Shown: positions 36,754 through 45,297, numbered from the stretch's first letter. The stretch is 59,314 nt of DNA from an uncultured Erysipelotrichaceae bacterium (GCA_900315885.1 ONAT01000012.1:1-59314); one strand, 5' to 3'. Translations and numbers: made by a program. The notes: generated by a model from the letters alone, not told the origin.

Positions 36754-39141
36754 ATGATTAATTTTTTTATTAAACTAACGACTCTATTTGTAACATTGCC
36801 TTGTCTTTCTTGTAATCTACCAAGAATAAAAGATACTCGAGATGCAGATGATTCTATGATTACTAATGCATCTATACTAGATTCTCAAGTTAATTCTCTT
36901 TTTGATTCGTTACAATCTGGAACTGTAAATAGCTTATTCATAGATAATTATTATGAAGGTGTGTATTTTTCAAATTTAAGAGAGAATATCGGAAATAATA
37001 GTCACGGAAGTTGTTCTTATGTTGCTCTTGGCATGTTAATTTCTTTTTACGATTCTTATTGGAATGATTTGTTTATCCCAGAAGAATATGATGTAGAACC
37101 AATAAGTTCTTTCACTAGTTATCCGTTAGCTGATTTCTCTTTTCCGTCTTTTTATTCAGAATCTCCTGGTATTTCATTTGAACCATCAAATGAAGTTAAC
37201 TCGCTTTCATTGGACGATTATTTACTTTATGTGTCGTCAAATTCGGATATTTATTTCCAATCGAAATTGATTTCTTTGAGTCAATCTTACTTTGGAAGTG
37301 CAAAATTTGAAAATACGTCTAACCCGTTCGGAATGACTTTTGGAGAAATGCTTGGATTTTTGAATTACTATTTATATGATTATAGGAATTTTACTACAGC
37401 ACAAGTTATAGTAAATTCATGCAATGATGTTTCATCAGTTCGCTCATATACTATCAATAAGATTAAAAATGGCATTCCTGTTATTTTAAGATCAGAATCG
37501 TCTTCTTTAGGTGGTCATGCATTTATTGCCTATGATTATGATGAGTCAGCTGATGAAATCTATGTTCACACTGGATGGCGTGATGATAATTCTAACAAAA
37601 CCTTGTCACACGTATCACTATCATCAACTGGTTTTACTAATATTAAGGACGCTATATCTTTAGATGTAATGGCACCATCAACATTCTCATATAATTATCA
37701 TTCTATTTCAGGTGAAAATGGTGCTGCCCAAAACTTTGTATTTCCTCAAGATATAAAAATTGTTTCTGGAAACTATAGAGATGAACTCCCTTCTTTTGCA
37801 TGGAAATCAATTTACAAAGAAAAGTGGATAAAAACATATAATCCTTATTTTAAGTTTTCTATTTTAAATTCATCATCGTATCAAATGTTCCAAATAAATA
37901 ACTTGAATTGTAAGAAGGTAACATTAAATGAGAAACAATGGGATACTATTTTAAATAAGGGATCGATTAATTATTACGGCTATGTAGAATTAGCTTCTTC
38001 GTCATATCCTTATTGGGATGAATACTATGCAAAAAGTTCTTTTACGATACCGCTTGATTATAGCCAAGTACCACAAATAAAACCGAGACAATATGGCTTT
38101 GATGATGCTTATGCGAGCAGTAATGATACTAAAAATAATTTTGTTAGACACACAGCAAGTCATAATTTTCAATTTGAGACTAGAAGGTTTAGAACAGGTT
38201 ATATTCATAATGAATACATTGTAATGTCACCAATTAGAAAAGGCTTTAAGGAAGCATTTATCGAATATAGATTCAAATACGCTGTCACAAGAATTGATGT
38301 TGAGTTAGCACATTGGAGATCAACTTCCAATGAATGGCTTACAAACTCTACTGGAGAGGCATCAGTTCAATATTACTGGGAAAATAGATGGGTTAACAAA
38401 CTTGATTTGCTTTCATCAGAAACTGCACTTCCTACTGATAGAAATTCTCATATTTTTTACAAAATAAAATTTGATAATCCAGTATATAGAGTAAGAATCC
38501 ATGCTGAAACGTTCAATGCAAATTATAACGATAATAATAAAGGACGAATCTGTATAGGAAATATGGCTTTTTATCCATCAGAGTATAATTTTCCTTTATC
38601 CGGAAGTGAATTAGATTATGAACCTGATAGTTGGAATAAAAAGGAAATTACTCAATACCAATTACCAAAACAGTATTTAAAGGATAAAACAAATTGCTAC
38701 TCGTATGCTGTAAATGCACAAATTAATCCAACAACAGGAATTCTTGAACCTATGCAACCTGGAAAATCAAGTAAAAAAGATATAGATTATGATGATTTAA
38801 TAGATATTAATTTACTTATCTCAGTGATTAAAGCTGATGCTAAAGTCTTAGGCTTTGTGTTTGAAAGTATTGATGATAACATAGAGTGTCCTGAAGGTTG
38901 TTATAAAATTGCATTTGCCATAGATAATCAAGAGCCTATATATGATTATCACTGGTATAGACAAAATTCAGATGGAACGTGGTCGCATAAACCTGGTTCC
39001 AAAGAAGTAACGAATTTAGATTATAGCGGTAAAATAATTATGGATCCTAGAAAAGCAAATAGAAATGCCGGAGATGGCGTAAATTATAATGTGTTTGTCG
39101 GATTTTTTGTGGTAAAGCCATTGAATATTTATTATTTATAG
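36754..39141 (+). CDS. Large lipoprotein with two Cys/His papain-like modules (putative secreted protease or toxin)
   Basis: A 795-residue surface lipoprotein. The lipobox is CLSC with the acylated Cys at residue 20. Module 1: Cys87 in SHGSCSYVALGM, then His255 in GGHAFIAYDYD, then YVHTGW, in the order and local sequence of papain-like (C39/C10-type) cysteine peptidases. The middle (about 300-630) is a Trp/Tyr-rich beta-like region with a possible carbohydrate- or protein-binding role. Module 2: Cys648 in TNCYSYAVNAQ and His733 in YDYHWYRQNSDGTWSHKPG, then a conserved-looking MDPRKANR. GGGAGAGGG precedes the ATG. It is followed by three related lipoproteins, and pieces of module 2 recur downstream. 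Peptidase activity is inference. Confidence 0.6.
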   Translation: MINFFIKLTTLFVTLPCLSCNLPRIKDTRDADDSMITNASILDSQVNSLFDSLQSGTVNSLFIDNYYEGVYFSNLRENIGNNSHGSCSYVALGMLISFYDSYWNDLFIPEEYDVEPISSFTSYPLADFSFPSFYSESPGISFEPSNEVNSLSLDDYLLYVSSNSDIYFQSKLISLSQSYFGSAKFENTSNPFGMTFGEMLGFLNYYLYDYRNFTTAQVIVNSCNDVSSVRSYTINKIKNGIPVILRSESSSLGGHAFIAYDYDESADEIYVHTGWRDDNSNKTLSHVSLSSTGFTNIKDAISLDVMAPSTFSYNYHSISGENGAAQNFVFPQDIKIVSGNYRDELPSFAWKSIYKEKWIKTYNPYFKFSILNSSSYQMFQINNLNCKKVTLNEKQWDTILNKGSINYYGYVELASSSYPYWDEYYAKSSFTIPLDYSQVPQIKPRQYGFDDAYASSNDTKNNFVRHTASHNFQFETRRFRTGYIHNEYIVMSPIRKGFKEAFIEYRFKYAVTRIDVELAHWRSTSNEWLTNSTGEASVQYYWENRWVNKLDLLSSETALPTDRNSHIFYKIKFDNPVYRVRIHAETFNANYNDNNKGRICIGNMAFYPSEYNFPLSGSELDYEPDSWNKKEITQYQLPKQYLKDKTNCYSYAVNAQINPTTGILEPMQPGKSSKKDIDYDDLIDINLLISVIKADAKVLGFVFESIDDNIECPEGCYKIAFAIDNQEPIYDYHWYRQNSDGTWSHKPGSKEVTNLDYSGKIIMDPRKANRNAGDGVNYNVFVGFFVVKPLNIYYL

Positions 39142-39150
39142 GAGGATACA

Positions 39151-39612
39151 ATGAAAATTAAAATTAGTATTTTAACTCATCTTTGTTTGATTTTTGGATT
39201 AACTAGTTGTGCAACATCAAATGTTGATATTACTGTTAGACCAAAAGATTATAAGTTGGATTATTGGCTTACAGAAATAGTGGATGTAACCAAAATAGAT
39301 AAGTCATTATTTTACAAATCTAAACGCGAGGGATCTGAGACATATTTGGATTCTAGATACAATTTTATAAATGATCAAGGGCAGAAAGAATTACCGGAAA
39401 AGTATGTAACTTATAATGTGAATCTAGAAAAATCAATGATACAGACGATAAGAATAACGGATCCGTCTATCACTATATATGGATTATCAATGAGATCTAG
39501 TGAGACTTCTATTAAAAGGAAACTTTTACGTATGGGATTTACTTACCAAGAATATTCGGGAATGAATCCTTCATATATGACTGAAGATGTTGTTAGAAGT
39601 TTTACCTTATAG
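39151..39612 (+). CDS. Tandem lipoprotein paralogue 1 (truncated C-terminus), unknown family
   Basis: A 153-residue lipoprotein with lipobox GLTSC (acylated Cys at residue 20). It is nearly identical to the next two genes through RPKDYKLDYWLTEIVDVTKI, SETYLDSRYNFIN and SSETSIKRKLLRMGF. It ends early as VVRSFTL. In the +1 frame the DNA after it still encodes LPYSDLLSSK and a stop, matching the true C-terminus of paralogue 2, so a small deletion has frameshifted the tail. TATAGGAGGATACA precedes the ATG, 9 nt after the protease-like gene. It is probably secreted with that protein and may be its immunity or partner protein; that role is inference. Confidence 0.7.
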   Translation: MKIKISILTHLCLIFGLTSCATSNVDITVRPKDYKLDYWLTEIVDVTKIDKSLFYKSKREGSETYLDSRYNFINDQGQKELPEKYVTYNVNLEKSMIQTIRITDPSITIYGLSMRSSETSIKRKLLRMGFTYQEYSGMNPSYMTEDVVRSFTL

Positions 39613-39760
39613 TGATTTGCTTTCATCAAAGTAAATTCATAGGAGTCGACATATGTTTATCACTTGTACGACAAAATTTTGATGGTATATGATTGTGAAC
39701 TTTAGACAACAAATATAAATGCTAAAAATGGTGTAGCATTCTTATCTATAGGAGGATACA
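39613..39760 (+). repeat. Spacer repeat 1: decayed copy of the protease-like gene 3' end
   Basis: The spacer between lipoproteins 1 and 2 contains, at 39651-39685, a diverged copy of the coding sequence around YDYHWYRQNSDG (38939-38975). After an internal deletion, ATTGTGAACTTTAGACAAC followed by AAATATAAATGC matches the region encoding IMDPRKANRNA (39038-39068). It ends in the same TATAGGAGGATACA ribosome binding site. The first part is a frameshifted relic of the lipoprotein 3' end. Confidence 0.7.
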
Positions 39761-40273
39761 ATGAAAAATAAAATTTATATTTTAACTCACCTTTGTTTGA
39801 TCTTTGGGTTAACTAGTTGTACAACGTCAAATGCTGATATTACTGCTAGACCAAAAGATTATAAGTTAGATTATTGGCTTACAGAAATAGTGGACGTAAC
39901 CAAAATAGATAAGTCATTATTTTACAAATCTAAATATGAGGGATCAGAGACATATTTGGATTCTAGATACAATTTTATAAATGATCAAAAACAGAAAGAA
40001 TTACCAGAAAAGTATGTAACTTACAATGTGAATCTAGGAAAATCAATGATACAGACAATAATAATAACGGATCCGTCTATCACTATATATGGATTATCAA
40101 TGAAATCTAGTGAGACTTCTATCAAAAGAAAACTTTTACGTATGGGATTTTCCTACCAAGAGTATTCTGGAAGAGAGCCTTCATATACAACAGATGACTT
40201 TAATTTCACTATTAATGAATCTGGAATGTTATTAGAGATTTTTCCTTATAGTGATTTACTTTCTTTGAAGTAA
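39761..40273 (+). CDS. Tandem lipoprotein paralogue 2 (full length), unknown family
   Basis: A 170-residue lipoprotein and the most complete member of the trio. Lipobox GLTSC, acylated Cys at residue 20, then the shared domain. Unlike its neighbours it continues through FNFTINESGMLLEIFPYSDL to its natural end LLSLK. The domain has alternating hydrophobic strands and a basic helix (TSIKRKLLRMGF), but I recognise no family. The same TATAGGAGGATACA site precedes the ATG. It is likely in the same transcript as the protease-like gene, with no promoter or terminator between. Confidence 0.72.
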   Translation: MKNKIYILTHLCLIFGLTSCTTSNADITARPKDYKLDYWLTEIVDVTKIDKSLFYKSKYEGSETYLDSRYNFINDQKQKELPEKYVTYNVNLGKSMIQTIIITDPSITIYGLSMKSSETSIKRKLLRMGFSYQEYSGREPSYTTDDFNFTINESGMLLEIFPYSDLLSLK

Positions 40274-40414
40274 ATTCATAAGAGTTAATAAGTGATATCT
40301 TCTATATGATTATCACTGATATAGACAAAATTTTGATGGTATATGATTGTGAACTTTAGACAACAAATATAAATGCTAAAAAAGGTGTAACATTCTTATC
40401 TATAGGAGGATACA
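40274..40414 (+). repeat. Spacer repeat 2: decayed copy of the protease-like gene 3' end
   Basis: Positions 40303-40339 match the coding DNA 38939-38975 at 34 of 37 bases by my alignment (the segment encoding YDYHWYRQNSDG). About 60-70 nt are missing, and the sequence then resumes in the part encoding IMDPRKANRNAGDGVN, with about two thirds identity over 50 nt, and ends in TATAGGAGGATACA. It is also nearly identical to spacer repeat 1 from TTTTGATGGTATATG onward. Confidence 0.75.
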
Positions 40415-40864
40415 ATGAAAAATAAATTCTATATTTTAACTCATCTTTGTTTAATCTTTGGGTTAACTAGTTGTGCAACATCAAATGTTGATATTACTGT
40501 TAGACCAAAAGATTATAAGTTGGATTATTGGCTTACAGAAATAGTGGATGTAACCAAAATTGATAAGTCATTATTTTACGAATCTAGACGCGAGGGATCT
40601 GAGACATATTTGGATTCTAGATACAATTTTATAAATGTTCAAGGGCAGAAAGAATTACCAGAAAAGTATGTAACTTACGACGTAAATCTAGAAAAATCAA
40701 TGATAGTAGCAATATTGATAAAAGACCCATCTATTACTATGTACGGACTATCAATGAGATCTAGTGAGACTTCTATTAAAAGGAAACTTTTACGTATGGG
40801 ATTTACTTACCAAGAATATTCGGGAATGAATCCTTCATATATGACTGGAAGTTTTACCTTATAG
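40415..40864 (+). CDS. Tandem lipoprotein paralogue 3 (truncated C-terminus), unknown family
   Basis: A 149-residue lipoprotein with lipobox GLTSC (acylated Cys at residue 20). It is closest to paralogue 1 in the body and shares the truncated ending SFTL, again with out-of-frame DNA that matches the end of paralogue 2 (CCTTATAGTGATTTACT). The segment around YVTYDVNLEKSMIVAILIKD is the main difference from paralogue 1. The same ribosome binding site is used. It is the last gene of the array; a terminator follows about 130 nt later. Confidence 0.7.
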   Translation: MKNKFYILTHLCLIFGLTSCATSNVDITVRPKDYKLDYWLTEIVDVTKIDKSLFYESRREGSETYLDSRYNFINVQGQKELPEKYVTYDVNLEKSMIVAILIKDPSITMYGLSMRSSETSIKRKLLRMGFTYQEYSGMNPSYMTGSFTL

Positions 40865-40990
40865 TGATTTACTATCTTCAAAATAAATTTAGAAAAGGTA
40901 AAATCAATCCTATTTAAAATAAAACAACCATTTATTGTAAATGAGTTAATATACAAAATTGTATTTCCAATGAAAAAAAGTTATTAAATA

Positions 40991-41024
40991 AAAGTTCTTG
41001 CATTTTGGTGCAAAAACTTTTTTT
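40991..41024 (+). terminator. Terminator of the protease/lipoprotein array
   Basis: AAAGTT-C-TTGCA (40991-41002) pairs with TGCAA-A-AACTTT (41009-41020) with a single C/A mismatch, then T7. It lies in the 419-nt gap after the array. The remainder of that gap holds the promoter and hairpin listed next and otherwise AT-rich non-coding DNA. Confidence 0.8.
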
Positions 41025-41151
41025 ATTCGTTTTGACATAAAGAAAAAAATGTATTAAGTTGCTATATACATTAGTAATTATGAAAATAGGAAAAGGAAGA
41101 TTTTTCTTTTTGTGATGATAAATTATAATTATGAAATAATACTAATTTTGT

Positions 41152-41179
41152 TTGATTTATTTTGTTGAACTGATATAAT
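41152..41179 (+). promoter_or_regulatory. Promoter of the first endonuclease I gene
   Basis: TTGATT (41152-41157), 16-nt spacer, TATAAT (41174-41179) preceded by TGA, an extended -10. A second TATAAT at 41248-41253 nearer the gene is another candidate, with a poor -35. Confidence 0.5.
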
Positions 41180-41210
41180 TGCCGGTTTTTTATGTAAAAG
41201 CCGATTGCAA
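41179..41210 (+). promoter_or_regulatory. Hairpin at the start of the endonuclease leader
   Basis: CGGTTTTT (41183-41190) pairs with AAAAGCCG (41196-41203) with one G-T pair, and TTGC (41179-41182) with GCAA (41207-41210) extends it past a 3-nt bulge. It would lie at the 5' end of a transcript from the promoter at 41152. It could stabilise the mRNA or be an operator. Confidence 0.35.
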
Positions 41211-41283
41211 GACTAAAAAAGTATTTTAATTATCTTGTCAATTAGTGTATAATAACCATACCTAACATAAAGGAGGAAACTTT

Positions 41284-43572
41284 ATGCGATTTGATAAGTT
41301 AATTAAAAAAGCTTTTATTGTAAACTTACTTTTCTTATCTTTTGGATTTACGTTAAACACAAAAAACGAAACACATGTTGTTATGGCGGATGCTAAAACA
41401 AGTTATTATGATGCGGATTCCAATGAAATTGTTAATAATTATATAAAAGGAAAAAATGGTGAGACTTTAACAAAAGGTTTATCTTGGTTAATGGGAAGTA
41501 CTCAAACTTATATTACAAAATATGGTGATTTAAAAACTAAGACAGCGGATACTGATAAAGATCCTATGAATGATGGAAATATTATTGGATTATATTCCCG
41601 TAAATCTATCTCTTCTAGTTGGGCAAACGCTACAGTGTGGAATCGTGAACATGTGTGGTGCAAAAGTTTATCAGGCGGTCTTTATACTTCTATTAGTGAA
41701 AGTGCCTCAAATGCTGGTAGTGATATTCACCATTTAAGACCAGCTTTAACAGCCTATAACTCTACAAGAAATAATACGCCATATGGTGAGATTCCAGATA
41801 AAACAGCTTCAGGCGTTAGCAGATTAGGAGATTCTGATAATTACTACACTAGTACAATATTTGAGCCTAGTGATGAAATTAAAGGTGATATTGCACGTAT
41901 TCTTATGTATGTTTATGTAAGATATAGCAGTAATTATGAAGCAACTAATAGCGCATACGCTGATGCAATAAGCAATGTCCGTGATGATAATAAACTAGTA
42001 ATTACAAATATTGTTAAAACTGATGATGAAGCTTCGGCGTGGAAATTGTTGCTAAAATGGAATGAATTAGATCCTGTCGATTATTTGGAAATGCAAAGAA
42101 ATGACCAAGCACAATTAATACAAGGAAATAGAAATGTATTTATTGATCATCCAGAATTCGCAACAATGTGTTTTGGTACTTATTCTGGTGCAGGCGCATT
42201 AGTAGATTTAACGAATACATATGATGAAACTAAAGCAAGTTATGTTGGAACAAATCATTCAACAGTAAACCTTTCTTTAGGTAATTCTATAAGTGTTAAT
42301 GCTTCAGTTTTTCCTTCGACTGCAAGTGACAAGAGTTTAGAGTGGAAAAGTTTAGATGAAGGAGTAGCAGTTGTGAATTCTAATGGTAAAATTGTAGCCT
42401 TAAACGAAGGGACAACATCTATTGTTGCTTCATCAAGAACAGGGGCAAAAAGTATAGTTACAGTTAATGTTTTACCTGCTGATACGATATTCAAATACGA
42501 TGGTAGTGCTTTAAATGAATCACAAACCTATACTACAAACTTATCTTCTAATAAGACATATGAAAATACGACAGTAAATGTATTAGCTACTGCAGGCAAT
42601 TCAACAAGTGGATATTTGCAACTTGGCTCTAATGGAGGAGCAACAAGTCATGCTTTAACTACTCTTAGTGGCTATGCAAGTATCGCAAACGCTATTGGCG
42701 TATCCACCTCTACAACAGGAGTTGCGGCAATTATATTTGATTATGAATTCGAAAATGTTGCAAAAATTAACTTTACACAACTTAAGTGCACATCTAGCAC
42801 AACGCTATATATGTTATACACTCTTAATAATGGAACAACTTATAATGTTATTGCTTCTGAAAATATAAGCTCAACTATTAGTCCGACTATTTTATCCAAA
42901 ACATTTAGTACAATAGAAAAAGCTAAATATGCATTCGCAATGGTTTCGACAGGAAATTATTTACAATCTCGTCAACCAGAATTTGATTTTTATAGCGATG
43001 ATTTAACAAATGTAGAAATTGTAAACAATATTATTTCGAATATTGACGAAAACATTAATGATGATTTAGATTTTAATACTTCACTTATTAGCAAAGGAAA
43101 ATCAATTTACAATAATTTGAGTAGTGAAGAGCAAAATCAAATCGTAAATGCTAGTAAATTAAGCGAATTATCAGATGCTCAAATTGAGGCAAATAATTTT
43201 ATCAAAAATTATTGGTCAAAAGTTAGAGATGAAAATGGTAGCCTATGTACGAATAAAAATTCTGAAACAACTTTATTAGCACTAAAAAAATATGAAGAAT
43301 TATCAAGTGAAGCAAAAGGAATAGTGGATAATAGTCTTGATACTTACGCAAATGACGGAGTCACAAAAATAACTATTAAAGAGTCAATATCTTATTTATC
43401 AAAACTTATCAGTCAAGATATGGATGCGAAAAGTGATAGTTCATTAGAAATTAAGTTATTTGTTAATCATAATGTTACATATATTATTTTAGCTTCAACT
43501 TTATTACTTATCGGTGCATTTATCTTTACAATTTGTGAGATTAAGAAGAATAAAAAACATAATGAAAAATAA
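41284..43572 (+). CDS. Secreted, membrane-anchored endonuclease I family nuclease (paralogue 1)
   Basis: A 762-residue surface protein. A signal peptide (about 1-35) is followed by an endonuclease I domain (about 40-300). Its catalytic features are NREHVW at 120-125, the beta-beta-alpha-metal His pair in DIHHLRP at 147-153, and YNSTRNNTPYG at 158-168. A Big2-like immunoglobulin domain follows (about 325-398), then a beta-rich region (about 400-580), a helical stalk, and one C-terminal helix (about 731-751) with a KKNKK cytoplasmic tail. It should cut extracellular DNA or RNA for nutrition or defence. The strong site AAAGGAGG precedes the ATG. A close paralogue is encoded at 45410. Confidence 0.85.
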   Translation: MRFDKLIKKAFIVNLLFLSFGFTLNTKNETHVVMADAKTSYYDADSNEIVNNYIKGKNGETLTKGLSWLMGSTQTYITKYGDLKTKTADTDKDPMNDGNIIGLYSRKSISSSWANATVWNREHVWCKSLSGGLYTSISESASNAGSDIHHLRPALTAYNSTRNNTPYGEIPDKTASGVSRLGDSDNYYTSTIFEPSDEIKGDIARILMYVYVRYSSNYEATNSAYADAISNVRDDNKLVITNIVKTDDEASAWKLLLKWNELDPVDYLEMQRNDQAQLIQGNRNVFIDHPEFATMCFGTYSGAGALVDLTNTYDETKASYVGTNHSTVNLSLGNSISVNASVFPSTASDKSLEWKSLDEGVAVVNSNGKIVALNEGTTSIVASSRTGAKSIVTVNVLPADTIFKYDGSALNESQTYTTNLSSNKTYENTTVNVLATAGNSTSGYLQLGSNGGATSHALTTLSGYASIANAIGVSTSTTGVAAIIFDYEFENVAKINFTQLKCTSSTTLYMLYTLNNGTTYNVIASENISSTISPTILSKTFSTIEKAKYAFAMVSTGNYLQSRQPEFDFYSDDLTNVEIVNNIISNIDENINDDLDFNTSLISKGKSIYNNLSSEEQNQIVNASKLSELSDAQIEANNFIKNYWSKVRDENGSLCTNKNSETTLLALKKYEELSSEAKGIVDNSLDTYANDGVTKITIKESISYLSKLISQDMDAKSDSSLEIKLFVNHNVTYIILASTLLLIGAFIFTICEIKKNKKHNEK

Positions 43573-43596
43573 GCCTTGTATAAAGGCTTATTTTTT
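43569..43596. terminator. Bidirectional terminator after nuclease 1
   Basis: ATAAGCCTT pairs with AAGGCTTAT around a short loop, with T6 on the plus strand and a T-rich tail (TTTTTC) on the minus strand. The nuclease stop codon is in the left arm and the MerR stop codon is in the right arm. Confidence 0.85.
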
Positions 43597-44031
43597 ATGT
43601 GACTTGTTATATATATTTTTGATATTGGAAGGTAATTTGTCAGGAATTATTTGTTTTAGTCGTTCTTCATTTCCATCAATAAGTGCCTGTTCGTAATACC
43701 ATGATTTGAATTTAAGCATATTTAATGTATTCTTAAGTTTCTTAATTTCTTTATTTACAAGTTCTTGTTGTTTATCAAATATTTCTTTTCTTTCTTTATA
43801 TGTACTGCTGCCTTTTTGACACAACTCCATAAAGTGTTTAATTTCCTTAATTTCTAAACCTGATTTTTTAAGACATTCAATAACGCGAATAGTTTCTATT
43901 TCACGGTCTTGAAACATCCTTACACCTGATTTTCTTTCTAAATTAGGGAATAGACCCTCATTATCATAATATCTTAAAGTTGATATTGTTAAATTGAATT
44001 TTTTTGCGACTTCACTAATTGTATAATACAT
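43588..44031 (-). CDS. MerR-family regulator (AdhR/NmlR-like)
   Basis: A 147-residue DNA-binding regulator. The N-terminal winged helix-turn-helix has YYTISEVAKKFNLTISTLRYYDNEGLFP, followed by the second wing (SGVRMFQDREIE) and a long dimerisation helix. Cys53 in VIECLKKSGL is at the position of the redox- or aldehyde-sensing cysteine of AdhR/NmlR-type proteins. It is divergent from the iron alcohol dehydrogenase and shares a MerR-type promoter with it, so it is probably an aldehyde/carbonyl-responsive activator of that gene. Its own ribosome binding site is weak. The inducer is inferred from the subfamily. Confidence 0.85.
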   Translation of the reverse strand: MYYTISEVAKKFNLTISTLRYYDNEGLFPNLERKSGVRMFQDREIETIRVIECLKKSGLEIKEIKHFMELCQKGSSTYKERKEIFDKQQELVNKEIKKLKNTLNMLKFKSWYYEQALIDGNEERLKQIIPDKLPSNIKNIYNKSHKK

Positions 44032-44046
44032 ATTTTCACTTTTTTC

Positions 44047-44077
44047 TTGACCTAAAGTTGACTTTAGGTACTAACAT
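44047..44077 (+). promoter_or_regulatory. MerR-type promoter and operator for the alcohol dehydrogenase gene
   Basis: TTGACC (44047-44052) and TAACAT (44072-44077) are separated by 19 nt, the stretched spacing MerR activators correct by twisting DNA. A perfect dyad ACCTAAAGT-TG-ACTTTAGGT (44050-44069) fills the spacer. CATAAT at 44075-44080 is an alternative -10 with a longer spacer. Confidence 0.75.
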
Positions 44078-44127
44078 AATTGTAGGTGATAAGAAAAATA
44101 ATTTCAAGTATCACTAGGAGGTTAATT

Positions 44128-45297
44128 ATGTTAGGAAATTTTTGCTACTCAAATCCAACTAAAATTTATTTTGGAGATAATTCTTTAAATTACTTAAACG
44201 ATGAATTAAAAAATTATGGAAAAGTCGTTATGTTAATTTATGGTGGAGGTTCAATTAAGAAAAACGGAATTTATGATAAAGTCATTGAGATTCTAAATAA
44301 AAATAATAAGACTATTGTGGAAGATGCTGGTGTTATGCCTAATCCAACAAAGGAAAAACTCTATGAAGGAGCAAAAATTGCTAAAGAAAATAAAGTGGAT
44401 TTAATTCTTGCCGTTGGCGGAGGCTCGGTTATTGATTACGCTAAAGCTGTTTCAGTCTCGGCATTTTGTAATAGTGACCCATGGGAAAAATATTATTTAA
44501 AAATGGAAGATGTCGATAATAAAATTATACCAGTAGGCTGTATTTTAACTATGGCTGGAACTGGTAGTGAAATGAATGGTGGAGCAGTTATTACTGATCC
44601 AGCATCACATTTAAAAATTGGTCATGTTTTTAAAGATAATGTGTTCCCAAAGTTCTCAATTTTAAATCCAACTTTTACATTTACTGTTCCTAAATATCAA
44701 ATGATTGCGGGTATATACGATATAATGAATCATATTACGGAACAATATTTTTCTGGTCAAGATGATTCAACTTCCGATTATATTATGGAAGGTTTAATGC
44801 GTAGCTTAATACGTTCTTCGCTTATTGCTAACGAAAATCCTTTAGACTATGAAGCACGTAGTAATATTATGTGGATAGCAACGTGGGCTTTAAATACTTT
44901 TGTTGGTAAAGGAAAACCACAAGACTGGAATGTTCATATGATAGGTCAATCTATTGGAGGAGTTACAAACGCTACACACGGAATGACATTATCTGCAATA
45001 TCTCTTGCATATTACCATTATATTATGCCTTATGGATTACCTCAATTTGTTAAATTTGCAAAAAATGTTTGGAATGTTGATACAACTACTAAAAGTGATT
45101 TAGAAGTAGCTAGTGAAGGCTTAAATAAAATGGAAAAATGGATGACACAACTAGGATTAGTAATGAATATTCATGATTTAGGCGTTGAAGAAAGCATGTT
45201 TGATTCAATTGTTGATGGAACTTTTGCGTCCGATAGTGGCTATAAAAAACTAACTAGAGAAGATGTTTATAACATCTTAAAACTAAGTATGAAATAA
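44128..45297 (+). CDS. Iron-containing alcohol dehydrogenase (BdhA/YqhD-like)
   Basis: A 389-residue group III alcohol/aldehyde dehydrogenase that reduces aldehydes with NAD(P)H. The N-terminus FCYSNPTKIYFG and the nucleotide loop GGGS at 97-100 are those of the butanol dehydrogenase/YqhD branch. The metal ligands are all present: Asp198 and His202 in YDIMNH, His270 in WNVHMIGQ, and His284 in ATHGM. The frame is open from 44086, but CTAGGAGG is correctly spaced only for ATG 44128. Control by the divergent MerR regulator through the 19-bp-spacer promoter suggests an aldehyde detoxification role. Confidence 0.9.
   Translation: MLGNFCYSNPTKIYFGDNSLNYLNDELKNYGKVVMLIYGGGSIKKNGIYDKVIEILNKNNKTIVEDAGVMPNPTKEKLYEGAKIAKENKVDLILAVGGGSVIDYAKAVSVSAFCNSDPWEKYYLKMEDVDNKIIPVGCILTMAGTGSEMNGGAVITDPASHLKIGHVFKDNVFPKFSILNPTFTFTVPKYQMIAGIYDIMNHITEQYFSGQDDSTSDYIMEGLMRSLIRSSLIANENPLDYEARSNIMWIATWALNTFVGKGKPQDWNVHMIGQSIGGVTNATHGMTLSAISLAYYHYIMPYGLPQFVKFAKNVWNVDTTTKSDLEVASEGLNKMEKWMTQLGLVMNIHDLGVEESMFDSIVDGTFASDSGYKKLTREDVYNILKLSMK

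Noticed and set aside
36754-36900. Acholeplasma-style surface array phase-variation by simple repeats upstream of the protease-like gene
   Set aside because: No homopolymer or short tandem repeat of notable length lies between the promoter and start codon.
39613-40414. CRISPR or other regularly spaced repeat array
   Set aside because: The repeats are only two, long, and derived from the adjacent coding gene; no short direct repeats with unique spacers exist.
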